This document shows positions 35,403 through 44,486 of a stretch of 64,000 nt of DNA, in pieces. Numbering within the stretch: the stretch's first letter is position 1; every line of letters begins with the position of its first letter. The translations under genes and the position numbers were made by a program. The stretch spans positions 1-64,000 of the forward strand of contig NZ_PCNZ01000022.1 of the NCBI RefSeq assembly GCF_002975175.1, written 5' to 3'. Under the pieces are notes generated by a model. That model saw nothing but the letters and a program-made list of their open reading frames with translations, was not told where the DNA came from and did no database searches. The stretch comes from Bacillus sp. MYb209. Lineage in GTDB: Bacteria > Bacillota > Bacilli > Bacillales > Bacillaceae_G.

Positions 35403-37067
35403 TTAATTAATATTTGACAATATACGCTCAGCGCCTAATTTTAAAATTTTAATAAAGATATAATTTACAATCGTAAACATTACAAATAAAACGATAAACA
35501 TAATCCAAAGTCCTACTTGAAGGAAGAAGTATAATACACTTACACCCGCTACAATAACTAAAGCTATTAAAATATTAGCTAAAAAATTCCACAAAGTTGT
35601 ATATCGACTTTTAAATAATTTCTGTTCTGTATCCCAATGAATATCTGCAGTTTGTGCATCCCAGCGTGTACCGATTAAATTAATTAACAATAAACCGTTC
35701 GCACTTAGTAAGAACCAAAGTATCATGAAGACTGGCGAAATACCTGCTACAACTGCCATTGTAATACCGAATACTCCTAAAATGACTACATTAATTAACC
35801 AGGCCGTTATCACTTTCGCAAAAAAGATATCCGAAGCTTTTACTGGTAAATAACGATTCACAAACCATGAACTTCCATCTCGAGAAAATGACGTCGTTGC
35901 AATAACGTTACTCCCCATTAAAAATAAGGATGCACAAAGGCCAACACCAATTGCGAAACCTGCTGATTCTGGATTATCAATATATCCCGTAATCCATTTT
36001 AAATTTCCATCTTGTACAAATAAAACAAAGAACAGCATAATTGGCATAACGAAAGTTTGCACAATACAATTTAAGAAAAATTGTGGCGTGCGGAATAACG
36101 TTTTAAATTCTTTTTTCACATACGCTTTTAAATGTGAACTTTGTACTGTTGATTTCTGTAAGCCTTCTGCTGAAATTACCTCTTTCTTTGCTGTACTCGT
36201 TGAAAGTCCAATAACTCCTTTCAAATATGTACGCTCTGCAATATAGTAAAACAGCCCGAAAAACGCGATAGAAATAAGAATGTATATTAGTACGTATAAT
36301 ATTCCCTTCCACGATGCATTTTCTACTAATCCCATTGCACCAAAATATGTAGTCGGAAAATAATTTGTCATTTGTATGAAAAGGGAGGATTGATTATTTA
36401 CAAGATAATTCGCAACTGAATCTCCAGCTCCAGATACTGCACTTTTATTTCTCCATTGCATAAATACATTGATTCCGACGATAAATAGTATACTTACGAT
36501 TCCAATAAATATACTTCCTCGATCTTTATTTTTCGCTATATTCGTATACCTCATAATAATTGTCATAATTAACGAAGCTAGCACTAACGGAACGATAGGG
36601 AAGAATATGTAAATGACAACCATATAAATGTAATATGTAATGAAAGCACCACTCTTTAAACCGTAAGTAATAAAGATAGGCCATAAAATAAACGAGCTCA
36701 TTACGTATTGTGTAATTAACACTGTAAAGAACTTTGCCGAAATAATTTGCGCTGGTTTTAACGGTAACGGTAGTAACATTTCAACATCATTACTATAGTA
36801 AAACACTGTTAAAATATTCATAATACTCATCAAAAATACCCATATACTAGCAATAGCTAATCCCATTGCAATAATAATCCCTGGATCCTGTCCTAGATGT
36901 ATCATTCCTTCATACATTCCGTGGGTCATCGAACCGAATATTAAAAAACCTACAAATAATATTGCTGCAAATGAAAATAAATAAGCCCATCGTTTCTTTT
37001 TATCTGTTATGAAATCTGCATAATTTAATTTCAATAATACCTTCGTTAACGTCCAAATTTTACTCAT
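35403..37067 (-). CDS. ABC exporter permease
   Basis: A 554-aa membrane protein with about 12 hydrophobic segments and a cytoplasmic stretch about 300-330. It resembles large ABC-2-type permeases such as those of the Ecs and putative ABC exporter families, which work with one separate ATPase. Substrate unknown. Its ATG lies inside the last codons of the ATPase gene (8-bp overlap), so the two are coupled. Confidence 0.8.
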   Translation of the reverse strand: MSKIWTLTKVLLKLNYADFITDKKKRWAYLFSFAAILFVGFLIFGSMTHGMYEGMIHLGQDPGIIIAMGLAIASIWVFLMSIMNILTVFYYSNDVEMLLPLPLKPAQIISAKFFTVLITQYVMSSFILWPIFITYGLKSGAFITYYIYMVVIYIFFPIVPLVLASLIMTIIMRYTNIAKNKDRGSIFIGIVSILFIVGINVFMQWRNKSAVSGAGDSVANYLVNNQSSLFIQMTNYFPTTYFGAMGLVENASWKGILYVLIYILISIAFFGLFYYIAERTYLKGVIGLSTSTAKKEVISAEGLQKSTVQSSHLKAYVKKEFKTLFRTPQFFLNCIVQTFVMPIMLFFVLFVQDGNLKWITGYIDNPESAGFAIGVGLCASLFLMGSNVIATTSFSRDGSSWFVNRYLPVKASDIFFAKVITAWLINVVILGVFGITMAVVAGISPVFMILWFLLSANGLLLINLIGTRWDAQTADIHWDTEQKLFKSRYTTLWNFLANILIALVIVAGVSVLYFFLQVGLWIMFIVLFVMFTIVNYIFIKILKLGAERILSNIN

Positions 37068-37785
37068 TGCCCGTCATCTCCAAGAACATTTTTTCAAGTG
37101 ATTCATTGGATTTAAAATGATCTCTCATTTCATTTAAATTCCCTTTAAACTGCAAATTGCCCTTATTAATAATAGCGACGCGGTCACATATTTTTTCCGC
37201 CACTTCTAATACGTGTGTAGAGAAAAATACAATCTTCCCTTTATCTGCATGTTCTCTCATCATTTCTTTTAAAATATATGCAGATTTCGGATCAAGCCCT
37301 GTTAATGGTTCATCTAAAATCCACACATCCGGCTCATGTACAAGCACACCGATAATAACAATCTTTTGTCTCATACCGTGTGAATAACTTTGAATTTGAT
37401 CAGATAAAGCATTATAAAGATCAAACTTCTTCGCTAATGACTCTATTCGTTCTTGTCTTACTTCCTTCGGTACTTCATACATATCAGCCATAAAGTTTAA
37501 ATATTCAATTCCTTTTAATCGCAAAAACATATCCGGGCTATCTGGAACATAGCCAAACGTTTTCTTCGCTTCCATCGGATCTTTCATAATATCTTTACCA
37601 TTGATTGTAATGGTTCCTTTGTCCACTCCATGAATACCAGTAATCATCTTAATTGTCGTTGATTTACCCGCACCATTCGGTCCTAAAAACCCAAAGATTT
37701 CTCCGCTCGGTACAGATAAACTTAAATCTTTTACTGCGTAGTTAGATCCATTATAACTTTTTGACACATTCAAAATTTCGATCAT
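37060..37785 (-). CDS. ABC transporter ATP-binding protein
   Basis: A 241-aa ABC ATPase. Walker A GPNGAGKST (about 38-46), Q-loop region GYVPDSPDMF, signature SHGMRQKIV, Walker B VWILDEPLTGLDP and switch His in FFSTHVLEVAEK are all present. The serine-rich LSGGQ is replaced by YSHGMRQ as in exporter ATPases of the YtrB/EcsA type. It pairs with the overlapping permease. ATG 37785 follows AAAGGATTGG. Confidence 0.9.
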   Translation of the reverse strand: MIEILNVSKSYNGSNYAVKDLSLSVPSGEIFGFLGPNGAGKSTTIKMITGIHGVDKGTITINGKDIMKDPMEAKKTFGYVPDSPDMFLRLKGIEYLNFMADMYEVPKEVRQERIESLAKKFDLYNALSDQIQSYSHGMRQKIVIIGVLVHEPDVWILDEPLTGLDPKSAYILKEMMREHADKGKIVFFSTHVLEVAEKICDRVAIINKGNLQFKGNLNEMRDHFKSNESLEKMFLEMTGNE

Positions 37786-37886
37786 TACATCCAATCCTTT
37801 CCTTAATTACCAATTAACTATATTAACATTATAGCATACTTATATTTTTAGATTTTTATAATTTTTCAATTTTTTCCTTATACATT

Positions 37887-38081
37887 TTATCCTTTAAAAT
37901 ATATATAAGCCCCTAGTCCAACTATTAAAACAACAGCTAATATAATATAAATCATCGTAAGCCTTCCAATATTTCCTTTCGTTGATTTACTATAATTTTC
38001 ATCGCCATTTCGCCCAATTAATATCGTTCCAATTACAGTGATTACTACAAGTAATAATACAATCAATATCCAAGTTATCAT
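37887..38081 (-). CDS. Small two-helix membrane protein
   Basis: A 64-aa protein with two hydrophobic helices (WILIVLLLVVITVIGTILI and LTMIYIILAVVLIVGLGAYI) joined by a charged loop. AAGGAGGGG lies 6-7 bp before ATG 38081, which is preferred to ATG 38105. Function unknown. Confidence 0.7.
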   Translation of the reverse strand: MITWILIVLLLVVITVIGTILIGRNGDENYSKSTKGNIGRLTMIYIILAVVLIVGLGAYIYFKG

Positions 38082-38228
38082 TCTTTTTCCCCTCCTTACA
38101 TCCATTTTACGATATTTTCCTTTTTATTTTACAGAATATTTAACCTTTTTTACTATTATTATGAAACAAACTACAAAACTATTATTACCATTAATTTCTA
38201 CATGTGATATATTTATAACATATAGTGA

Positions 38229-38382
38229 TTTATCCCGCATTAACGCGCAGTAAGACTCCCACCTCAAAATTTGGCTGTAAAGCAACGAGGTTAGGTGGGA
38301 GATCCACTGCCCGTAAATGCCCGATTGGTGTGGGCTAATAATCAGTGGGGGATGCCCCCCACTGATTAAAGCTTCACTTTAT
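38229..38382 (+). repeat. bcr1 repeat, copy 1
   Basis: A 144-bp element (38234-38377) begins CCCGCATTAACG, contains inverted arms CTCCCACCTC/GGTGGGAG and ATCAGTGGGGG/CCCCCACTGAT, and ends TTCAC. TTTAT flanks both sides (38229-38233 and 38378-38382) as expected for target duplication. It shares sequence with the copies at 39.0 and 57.9 kb. Confidence 0.92.
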
Positions 38383-38408
38383 TTCTAACACCGAAAGGAG
38401 CATCAATC

Positions 38409-38768
38409 ATGAAGACGATTTGGATAAAATATTTAGGATTTCTCGGTTTCTTTGGTTTTCTCGGATTTTTTTATGAAAAAGGATTGTTTACTATGTTCTG
38501 TTTTTTCTCCTTTTTCACGACATATAGAAAAGTTCGTCATGATGAGCTATTTGAACAAATTGTCAATAAATCGTGCCGAAATGCATTCATTGTTGCACTA
38601 TTAACTACCACTATCATTATGTTTATTGAAATGCTATTTCCAAATCCTGTTTTACAAGAAATTGATATCGCTATTATTTTCAGCACACTCATTCTTACAT
38701 TCGGATTCTCTATTTTCTTTTACGATAAACCAGTTGATGAAATGGAAGATGCACCATGGCGTTCCTAA
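38409..38768 (+). CDS. DUF3796-type small membrane protein
   Basis: A 119-aa protein with four hydrophobic segments ([20 protein letters not shown] first, with a [10 protein letters not shown] repeat). This pattern and the following XRE gene match DUF3796 membrane protein/HTH pairs. It overlaps the XRE gene by 13 bp. CGAAAGGAG lies 9 bp upstream of the ATG, immediately outside the bcr1 element. Function unknown. Confidence 0.75.
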   Translation: MKTIWIKYLGFLGFFGFLGFFYEKGLFTMFCFFSFFTTYRKVRHDELFEQIVNKSCRNAFIVALLTTTIIMFIEMLFPNPVLQEIDIAIIFSTLILTFGFSIFFYDKPVDEMEDAPWRS

Positions 38769-38956
38769 CAAAAATAAAAGAATATCGCGCCAAATTGAAT
38801 TTGACACAAGAAGATTTAGCGAAGAGCGTTGGTGTACGTCGTGAAACGATTAGCCATCTCGAAAAAGGAAAATATAATCCTTCATTGCAGCTTGCTCACG
38901 ATATAGCGAAGGCACTGCATAGTACGATTGATGAGATATTTATTTTTGAGGATTAA
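38756..38956 (+). CDS. XRE-family transcriptional regulator (Cro/CI-like)
   Basis: A 66-aa helix-turn-helix protein ([37 protein letters not shown]) that consists of the DNA-binding domain alone. Its ATG lies within the last codons of the DUF3796 gene, with GGAAG 7 bp upstream. Such pairs usually autoregulate, and the membrane partner may control the DNA-binding protein. Confidence 0.85.
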   Translation: MAFLTKIKEYRAKLNLTQEDLAKSVGVRRETISHLEKGKYNPSLQLAHDIAKALHSTIDEIFIFED

Positions 38957-38985
38957 TTAAGGACACAAAATCGCCAGAATTACAT

Positions 38986-39026
38986 AAAAATACCGGCACC
39001 CTTCCCATGAAGAATACCGGTATTTC
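38986..39026 (+). terminator. Hairpin downstream of the XRE gene
   Basis: AAATACCGG-N20-CCGGTATTT followed by CTCATTT; it lies 30 bp after the stop codon and directly before the second bcr1. Confidence 0.7.
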
Positions 39027-39029
39027 TCA

Positions 39030-39189
39030 TTTATCCCGCTATTTGCTGGCAGTAAGACTCCCACCTCAAAATTCAGCTGGAGCGAAGAAGTTAGGTTGAA
39101 GCCCTGCTTGCCCGTAAACGCCCGATTGGTGTGGGCTAATAATCAGTGGGGGATGAACAAAACCCCCACTGATTAAAGTTTCACTTTAT
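39030..39189 (+). repeat. bcr1 repeat, copy 2
   Basis: A 150-bp element (39035-39184) in the same orientation as copy 1, with TTTAT on both sides (39030-39034 and 39185-39189). The left arm is diverged (CCCGCTATTTGCTGGCAG), the right end is nearly identical to copy 1. The right TTTAT contributes the last base of the TGA stop of the convergent 320-aa gene. Confidence 0.92.
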
Positions 39190-40151
39190 CACCCATACAA
39201 AACAGCATGAAATACGCCTAACAGTAAGTATTGATCCTCTATATAATCCTCATCATACACATTCATCTCGATGCAATACATATCTTCCTCAAGACGAATA
39301 TTCCAATCTGCGATTACATAGCCCTTTCGTAATAACTTTCCAAGCCCAAGTGAAGTTTTGTGAACAACATATTCTTCTCTCTTATATGTAAAGGTAAATA
39401 AGAAATTTGCATCTAATAACTTTCCGTCACATACAATTATTTCATGCTCTGCATCATTATTATCGATGTACGTTACTAAAATCCTTCTTTGACGCTGCCT
39501 ACTTATATCCTTTGCAATGACGCGAATATTGTCCTTACTATCCTTTATTTCATAAATGATATTGCTACCAACTTTTGGAATGAAGTCTAGTACTTTCATC
39601 AACGTATTTTTATAATAGCCCCGTACTACGCCTACTTGTTTACTTCCATTGTAAACCTCTATTGGCTTCATGTCCGCTTTACTATCACACAGTCGTTTGT
39701 AAGAAAGCTGCATCATTCGCTCTCCTCTTAAGTACTGATCAAACGTCACAGGATATTCTATCGCGCACAGTTCCTTGTTTAGCTCATATAAATAGCGTTG
39801 AACGCTCTCTACTAATGTTGTAGTAGAGATACGCTCCTGAAGTTCAAATTGTTGCCAACTGGAAGAAATCCTCCACTGATCGTCCTCTTCATAAAAGAAG
39901 CCAAGAATTATCTCATCACGTTCAATCGTTTCATAATTCATATGTACGTTCTGCCCGTGTTGCACTTGTTCCATCCACTGTCCTAAATAAATGCCGAGCT
40001 CTGCGACCTTCATGCATGACTTCTGAAAAAGTACTCTGTCACCCACACAAATTGTTAAATCCCCTTCAATAAAGCCCTTAGTATAAGCAACATACCGTGG
40101 CTCATCCTTCTGCGGAATAGCCTTGTCTAACTCAAATAAAAACGTTAACAT
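39189..40151 (-). CDS. Hypothetical protein, possible tubby-like C-terminal domain
   Basis: A 320-aa soluble protein. The N-terminal half (1-160) is not recognised. The C-terminal half (about 165-318; PIEVYNGSKQVGVVRGYYKN, NIIYEIKDSKDNIRVIAKDI) has the beta-strand rhythm of LURP-one/tubby-like domains; this assignment is tentative. The gene ends exactly at the bcr1 target site, and the TGA stop is retained. Confidence 0.65.
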   Translation of the reverse strand: MLTFLFELDKAIPQKDEPRYVAYTKGFIEGDLTICVGDRVLFQKSCMKVAELGIYLGQWMEQVQHGQNVHMNYETIERDEIILGFFYEEDDQWRISSSWQQFELQERISTTTLVESVQRYLYELNKELCAIEYPVTFDQYLRGERMMQLSYKRLCDSKADMKPIEVYNGSKQVGVVRGYYKNTLMKVLDFIPKVGSNIIYEIKDSKDNIRVIAKDISRQRQRRILVTYIDNNDAEHEIIVCDGKLLDANFLFTFTYKREEYVVHKTSLGLGKLLRKGYVIADWNIRLEEDMYCIEMNVYDEDYIEDQYLLLGVFHAVLYG

Positions 40152-40197
40152 CTTTCACTCACCTCTAGTTGTTACACAGTTCATACCTATAAATTGA

Positions 40198-40279
40198 CCG
40201 CAACTCAAATTATATCAACGATTTTTCCAATATATCTACCGTAACTCAAAATATATCAACGATTTTTTCGATATATCGA
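40198..40279. repeat. Two adjacent ~41-bp direct repeats
   Basis: CCGCAACTCAAATTATATCA... (40198-40238) is followed by CCGTAACTCAAAATATATCA... (40239-40279), with most positions shared, and further ATATCAAC motifs to 40320. They lie in the promoter region of the 320-aa gene and may bind a regulator or be a slippage product. Confidence 0.6.
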
Positions 40280-40323
40280 CGATTCGACAAAGAATATCAA
40301 CTTATCGACAAATATCAACATAA

Positions 40324-41034
40324 TTAAAATGAGGCTACCTTTTCTTCCGCCACTTCCACAATTTCTAAAATTTGCAGCAGACTCTCCACTTCATAAGTCG
40401 GCTTAACACTTGTCGTATTCTCTTTTACATTCGGATTATACCAACACGTATCAATACCGTAATCTTCTCCGCCTTTCATATCAGAAGTTAGCGAATCTCC
40501 AACCATTAATACACTTGATTTATCCGTAATCCCAAGCTTTTCAAATGCATAATCAAAAATCTCACGTGCCGGTTTTTGATGGCCAACTTCTTCTGAAATA
40601 ATAATATGATCAAAGAAGTTACATAAAGGCGAATTTCCAATTCTAGATTGTTGTACTTTTGTATATCCGTTCGTAATAATACCTAACTTGCAATCTTGAA
40701 GATTCTCACATAATTGCACTGCACCTTCTATAAGATGTACTTCTTTTCCTAAGTTTTCAAGGTATACATCACTAAATTGCTGCGCGTCTACTTCTATATT
40801 ATGAAGAGCAAATAATTGTCTAAATCGATCTACCGCTAATTCACTTAGCGTAATCATTTTATTCTCTAAATCTCTCCATAATCCATTACTAATCTCTTTA
40901 TAACTTGCAAGATAATCATTATACCCTGTAGGCATGCCAAACTGTACAAACGCGTTATGTAATGCGTTTCTTTCCGTTTCAGGGAAATCTAATAATGTAT
41001 CATCTACGTCGAATAATATTACTTTGTATTTCAT
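40324..41034 (-). CDS. YjjG-family HAD nucleotidase
   Basis: A 236-aa HAD hydrolase of the YjjG/YfnB noncanonical pyrimidine nucleotidase type, a house-cleaning phosphatase. HAD motifs: FDVDDTLLDF (nucleophile Asp about 9), IITNGYTKVQQSRI (motif II Thr), K in HQKPAREIF (motif III), and MVGDSLTSDMKGG (motif IV). Length is normal. Confidence 0.88.
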   Translation of the reverse strand: MKYKVILFDVDDTLLDFPETERNALHNAFVQFGMPTGYNDYLASYKEISNGLWRDLENKMITLSELAVDRFRQLFALHNIEVDAQQFSDVYLENLGKEVHLIEGAVQLCENLQDCKLGIITNGYTKVQQSRIGNSPLCNFFDHIIISEEVGHQKPAREIFDYAFEKLGITDKSSVLMVGDSLTSDMKGGEDYGIDTCWYNPNVKENTTSVKPTYEVESLLQILEIVEVAEEKVASF

Positions 41035-41085
41035 GATGTTCTCCTCAATTCCTATATTCTCATAGCTTAATTATAGCAACAATAA

Positions 41086-41113
41086 TAAAAGGAGGCTAAT
41101 CCAATCAGCCTCC
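41086..41113 (-). terminator. Intrinsic terminator
   Basis: On the minus strand GGAGGCT-N9-AGCCTCC then TTTTATT, after the tyrosine phosphatase gene. Confidence 0.8.
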
Positions 41114-41120
41114 CTCCTCA

Positions 41121-42143
41121 TTATTTATCTTCTAACAATAATACTTTCATTTCCTCTAACGATTCTTTCGTAAAGCCAAGAGCCTTTTCAGCATACGCTT
41201 CAACTGAACCATATTGCTTTTTAACTTCATCAATCGCAGCTTGTAAATACCCAGCACGCGCTTCAAACATTGCACCTAATATCGCTCTACTTTCATCGTT
41301 TTGTAATTTCGCACCTAAAAATGCCATCATTTTTTCGTTTAACTTCTCACGGAAACCGTTACTTAATAAATAGTCTTCCATTACTGTTTTTTCCGGCACA
41401 CCTAATAGAAGTAATAATAGTGCTGAACCAAATCCAGTACGATCTTTTCCAGCTGTACAGTGGTTTACTAATGGTAAGTTTTCCGGGTTTTGCGCGAGTT
41501 TTAAGAAGCTCACGAATGCTTCATTACCACTTACGAAATCTTGATTCATTTTCACAAGGTACTCACCTGGTTTCCCTAACATAGAAAGGTCACCAACTTG
41601 GAAAAATTCATTTATATTTAAGTCCTTCGCCAAGTCTTGCATAACTGGTAAGCACACTTGACGAGCACCTGTAATCTCTGGGTTCGGCTTATGTTTCACT
41701 TCAAAGTCTGTACGGTAATCACAAATTAACTTTAAGCCAGACTTTTTTAAATACTCGATATCCCACTCCGTTAGTCCTGCTAATTCTTCAGAACGGTACA
41801 ACTTGCCCCATTTTACTTTACGGCCTTCAGTCGTTTCATAACCTCCCATATCACGGAAGTTAAACGCTCCTTGTAATGGTAATCTACGCTCAGCTACTGT
41901 CACTACTTGTCCATTACTTGCTACTAGTCTAAAATATGGACGCTCATTTTCACTTAGATTTTCAATTGTATATGATGATTCTCCATTTACCGTTGCAAGT
42001 AATTCTCCATTTTCCTCAATATGATCTGGTGAAGTACTCCAATAAATGCGAACTTCTTCTATATTATTTTCCCACTTTATATGTAACTTATTATCTTCAT
42101 TTCGTTCTACAGTTGCTTGTAGCCAATTTCTTTGCTGCTCCAT
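41121..42143 (-). CDS. Tyrosine-protein phosphatase (Y_phosphatase3/IphP-like)
   Basis: A 340-aa phosphatase. Residues 1-90 look like a fibronectin-type beta domain. The catalytic part has FNFRDMGGYETTEGR, LYRSEELAGLT, and the P-loop NHCTAGKDRTGFG (Cys-x5-Arg), as in IphP/LipA-type dual-specificity phosphatases that act on phosphotyrosine or phosphoinositides. No signal peptide is seen. Targets unknown. Confidence 0.88.
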   Translation of the reverse strand: MEQQRNWLQATVERNEDNKLHIKWENNIEEVRIYWSTSPDHIEENGELLATVNGESSYTIENLSENERPYFRLVASNGQVVTVAERRLPLQGAFNFRDMGGYETTEGRKVKWGKLYRSEELAGLTEWDIEYLKKSGLKLICDYRTDFEVKHKPNPEITGARQVCLPVMQDLAKDLNINEFFQVGDLSMLGKPGEYLVKMNQDFVSGNEAFVSFLKLAQNPENLPLVNHCTAGKDRTGFGSALLLLLLGVPEKTVMEDYLLSNGFREKLNEKMMAFLGAKLQNDESRAILGAMFEARAGYLQAAIDEVKKQYGSVEAYAEKALGFTKESLEEMKVLLLEDK

Positions 42144-42324
42144 TCTTTCACCAACGCTTTCTTCGTATAGTCTAATCCTTCTCTATTGTATTATAGGAAA
42201 GTATACTTTGTCGTTTCGTTTTTTCTTTTTATCTTACAAACATGCAAAAATTCCCTTTACTTGTTCAAAATTTGTACACGGATTTCCCGCTAAATGAGTT
42301 CCAGAGTATACATCATTCATCCTC

Positions 42325-43047
42325 CTAAAACTTCCTCACATATCGCTCGGCAGAACTCAGCAGCTGACATCCGTTCTTTTCAAAAATATCCTTCATCCAC
42401 TCATTTTGTACATTCGTCTCGCCAATATAATAAGATGCGCCTATTTCCTTTAAGACAAACATCGCCCCTATAAATAATGCTTCTTCATACCCCTTATTTC
42501 GCATATTTGGAGCGACTGCGAAATACATAAGTTTCCCTTCTTCTAACGTACCTCTTTCAATATATGGGATGACAATTCCTATCGGCTCTTCATTTGCAAC
42601 AGCTGTTAAACAATGTTCTTTCCATTGTCCACCAATTTCTTGTTCCATCAAATTTACAAATTGATCATAATCGATTTGTTCTCCCATCACTTCATTCCAC
42701 AGTGAATAAAAAGCGTCTTCGCCTATCTCTTCAATAAGTTTAAAATCAATTTCACTTTCTATATCATCGACTTCATGTATATCTTTAAACACAATAATGT
42801 TCTCAGCAATAAATTCAAATGAATACGTTACGAAGTATTTCTTATACACATCATAATTTGGGCTTTTTGAAGAGATTTCAAAATGTAGTTTTTCTAATCC
42901 ATCTTTTTCAGCCTCAGCAACGCAATATTGCATCATCTCTTCTAATTGCTCTTCTGTAAAAACCTCTGCATTATTTTCTTTTATCATTATAGAAGAAGCA
43001 CTTCTTCTTATTTTAAAATGTTTTTCTAACTGTTCTATAGTCGTCAT
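42325..43047 (-). CDS. GNAT acetyltransferase
   Basis: A 240-aa protein whose C-terminal half (about 130-235) is a GNAT domain with motif A as KLMYFAVAPNMRNKGYEEAL and a C-terminal WMKDIFEKNGCQ. The acetyl-CoA loop (MRNKGY) lacks one canonical Gly. The N-terminal part is family-specific. Substrate unknown. Confidence 0.75.
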   Translation of the reverse strand: MTTIEQLEKHFKIRRSASSIMIKENNAEVFTEEQLEEMMQYCVAEAEKDGLEKLHFEISSKSPNYDVYKKYFVTYSFEFIAENIIVFKDIHEVDDIESEIDFKLIEEIGEDAFYSLWNEVMGEQIDYDQFVNLMEQEIGGQWKEHCLTAVANEEPIGIVIPYIERGTLEEGKLMYFAVAPNMRNKGYEEALFIGAMFVLKEIGASYYIGETNVQNEWMKDIFEKNGCQLLSSAERYVRKF

Positions 43048-43170
43048 ATTCTTCCCTCATCTATGTCATACTCGAATTTCTAATGGTTCTCCTTGCATGA
43101 GCAGGATTGTCCTTGAATATATAGAATACTAGAAAAGATCGCATCTTTAAAGTGCGGGGGAGGTTCTCCA

Positions 43171-44010
43171 TTGGATATTACAGCGCTGCAACAACAGTTA
43201 GAGCTTATACAACAAAATGACTATACGCAACTGCAACATATAGATATAAATGAGTTAACAACGAATATGCTTCGAAATATCGGAACGACTGATAGTTACG
43301 TTCGTTACCAACTTATATATAAATGTTTTACGCATTTTATTCATCATGAATTCCTTATGGACGATCAACTGAAATTACTTCTACAAACTTGTTTAAGTGA
43401 TGAGTATTTATATTGTAACATTTACTCCCCACATACAGATGGAGTTTTCACACGTTCTTACACTGTTTCTTTAATTGCGTTAATACTCCAATTCGCCAAC
43501 TCGCACTACTTTTTTACAGAGGAGGATATCGAGGAAATAAAAAATAAAATCATTACATATACAAACTTAGAAATGGATTTTCGAGGCTATATTGAAAATA
43601 AAGGTTGGGCTCATTGTATCGCCCACGTATCTGATGCCGTTACTGAAATTGTTCACAATTCCTATACGACCTTTGAGTGGTATGAAGAATTAATTCACTG
43701 TTTATTAAATAAAATTTTTATTCCATCTGATCTTTTTCATAATAATGAAGATGAACGCATTGTTACTCCGTTACTATCAATGCTGTATCATGATTTCTCG
43801 CAAGATGAGTTAATTTCAATTATTCAAAAAAAAATAAAAAGGCTTCCTCAAATTAGAAAACGCCTTTCGCTTAATGAGTATTGTATTTTATGTGCCAACA
43901 TTAAAACCTTTTTACGCACATTATTCTTTAGAACAAAAGATGATCATAACCTAGCCTTTACAGCACATAAAACAGAAAGAATATTAAAAGAACTTCCTAA
44001 CTATTATTAA
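43171..44010 (+). CDS. DUF2785-type protein
   Basis: A 279-aa helical protein matching the DUF2785 pattern: DGVFTRSYTVSLIALILQFA and the central DFRGYIENKGWAHCIAHVSD, where the KGWAH motif is conserved in that family. The function is not known. The start is TTG with GGGGGAGG upstream. A NUDIX gene follows 17 bp later, so they are probably cotranscribed. Confidence 0.8.
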   Translation: MDITALQQQLELIQQNDYTQLQHIDINELTTNMLRNIGTTDSYVRYQLIYKCFTHFIHHEFLMDDQLKLLLQTCLSDEYLYCNIYSPHTDGVFTRSYTVSLIALILQFANSHYFFTEEDIEEIKNKIITYTNLEMDFRGYIENKGWAHCIAHVSDAVTEIVHNSYTTFEWYEELIHCLLNKIFIPSDLFHNNEDERIVTPLLSMLYHDFSQDELISIIQKKIKRLPQIRKRLSLNEYCILCANIKTFLRTLFFRTKDDHNLAFTAHKTERILKELPNYY

Positions 44011-44027
44011 AAATAAGGAGAACAAAT

Positions 44028-44486
44028 ATGGGCTATATTGAAGACGTAAGAAATCTAGTAGGAAATCACCCACTCATTTTAATTGGATCACACGCCATTA
44101 TATTAAATGAGAAAAATGAAATATTACTGCAGCTCCGTACAGATTTTAACCGCTGGGGTATTATTGGCGGCGCCTTAGAATATAGCGAGACGTTAGAAAA
44201 CGCTTTAAAGCGCGAAGTATTTGAAGAAACTGGACTTATCATTAGAAATCCAGAACTATTCCGTACATACTCAGGACCCGATTTCTTTCAAATCTATCCA
44301 AACGGCGATCAAGTACATGGTGTACTTGTTATTTATATTTGCCGTGAATTTCAAGGTGAGCTTATATGTGATCAAACTGAATCAAGAGAATTACGCTTCT
44401 TTCCGCTTGATGAGTTGCCTAGCAATCTTCCTCCTGTTATTGAGAGGATTATTGCAGATTTCCAACAAAAACAAGGGAACGCTTAA
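44028..44486 (+). CDS. NUDIX hydrolase
   Basis: A 152-aa protein with the complete Nudix box GGALEYSETLENALKREVFE ending in ETGL (about 50-73; G-x5-E-x7-R-E-x2-E-E-x-G). Hydrolyses a nucleoside diphosphate linked to another group; the substrate is not evident. AAGGAG precedes the ATG. Its stop codon overlaps the convergent trpS stop. Confidence 0.88.
   Translation: MGYIEDVRNLVGNHPLILIGSHAIILNEKNEILLQLRTDFNRWGIIGGALEYSETLENALKREVFEETGLIIRNPELFRTYSGPDFFQIYPNGDQVHGVLVIYICREFQGELICDQTESRELRFFPLDELPSNLPPVIERIIADFQQKQGNA

Noticed and set aside
38229-39189. Insertion sequence with transposase
   Set aside because: Neither bcr1 copy codes for a protein, and the enclosed genes are a membrane protein and an XRE regulator, not a transposase.
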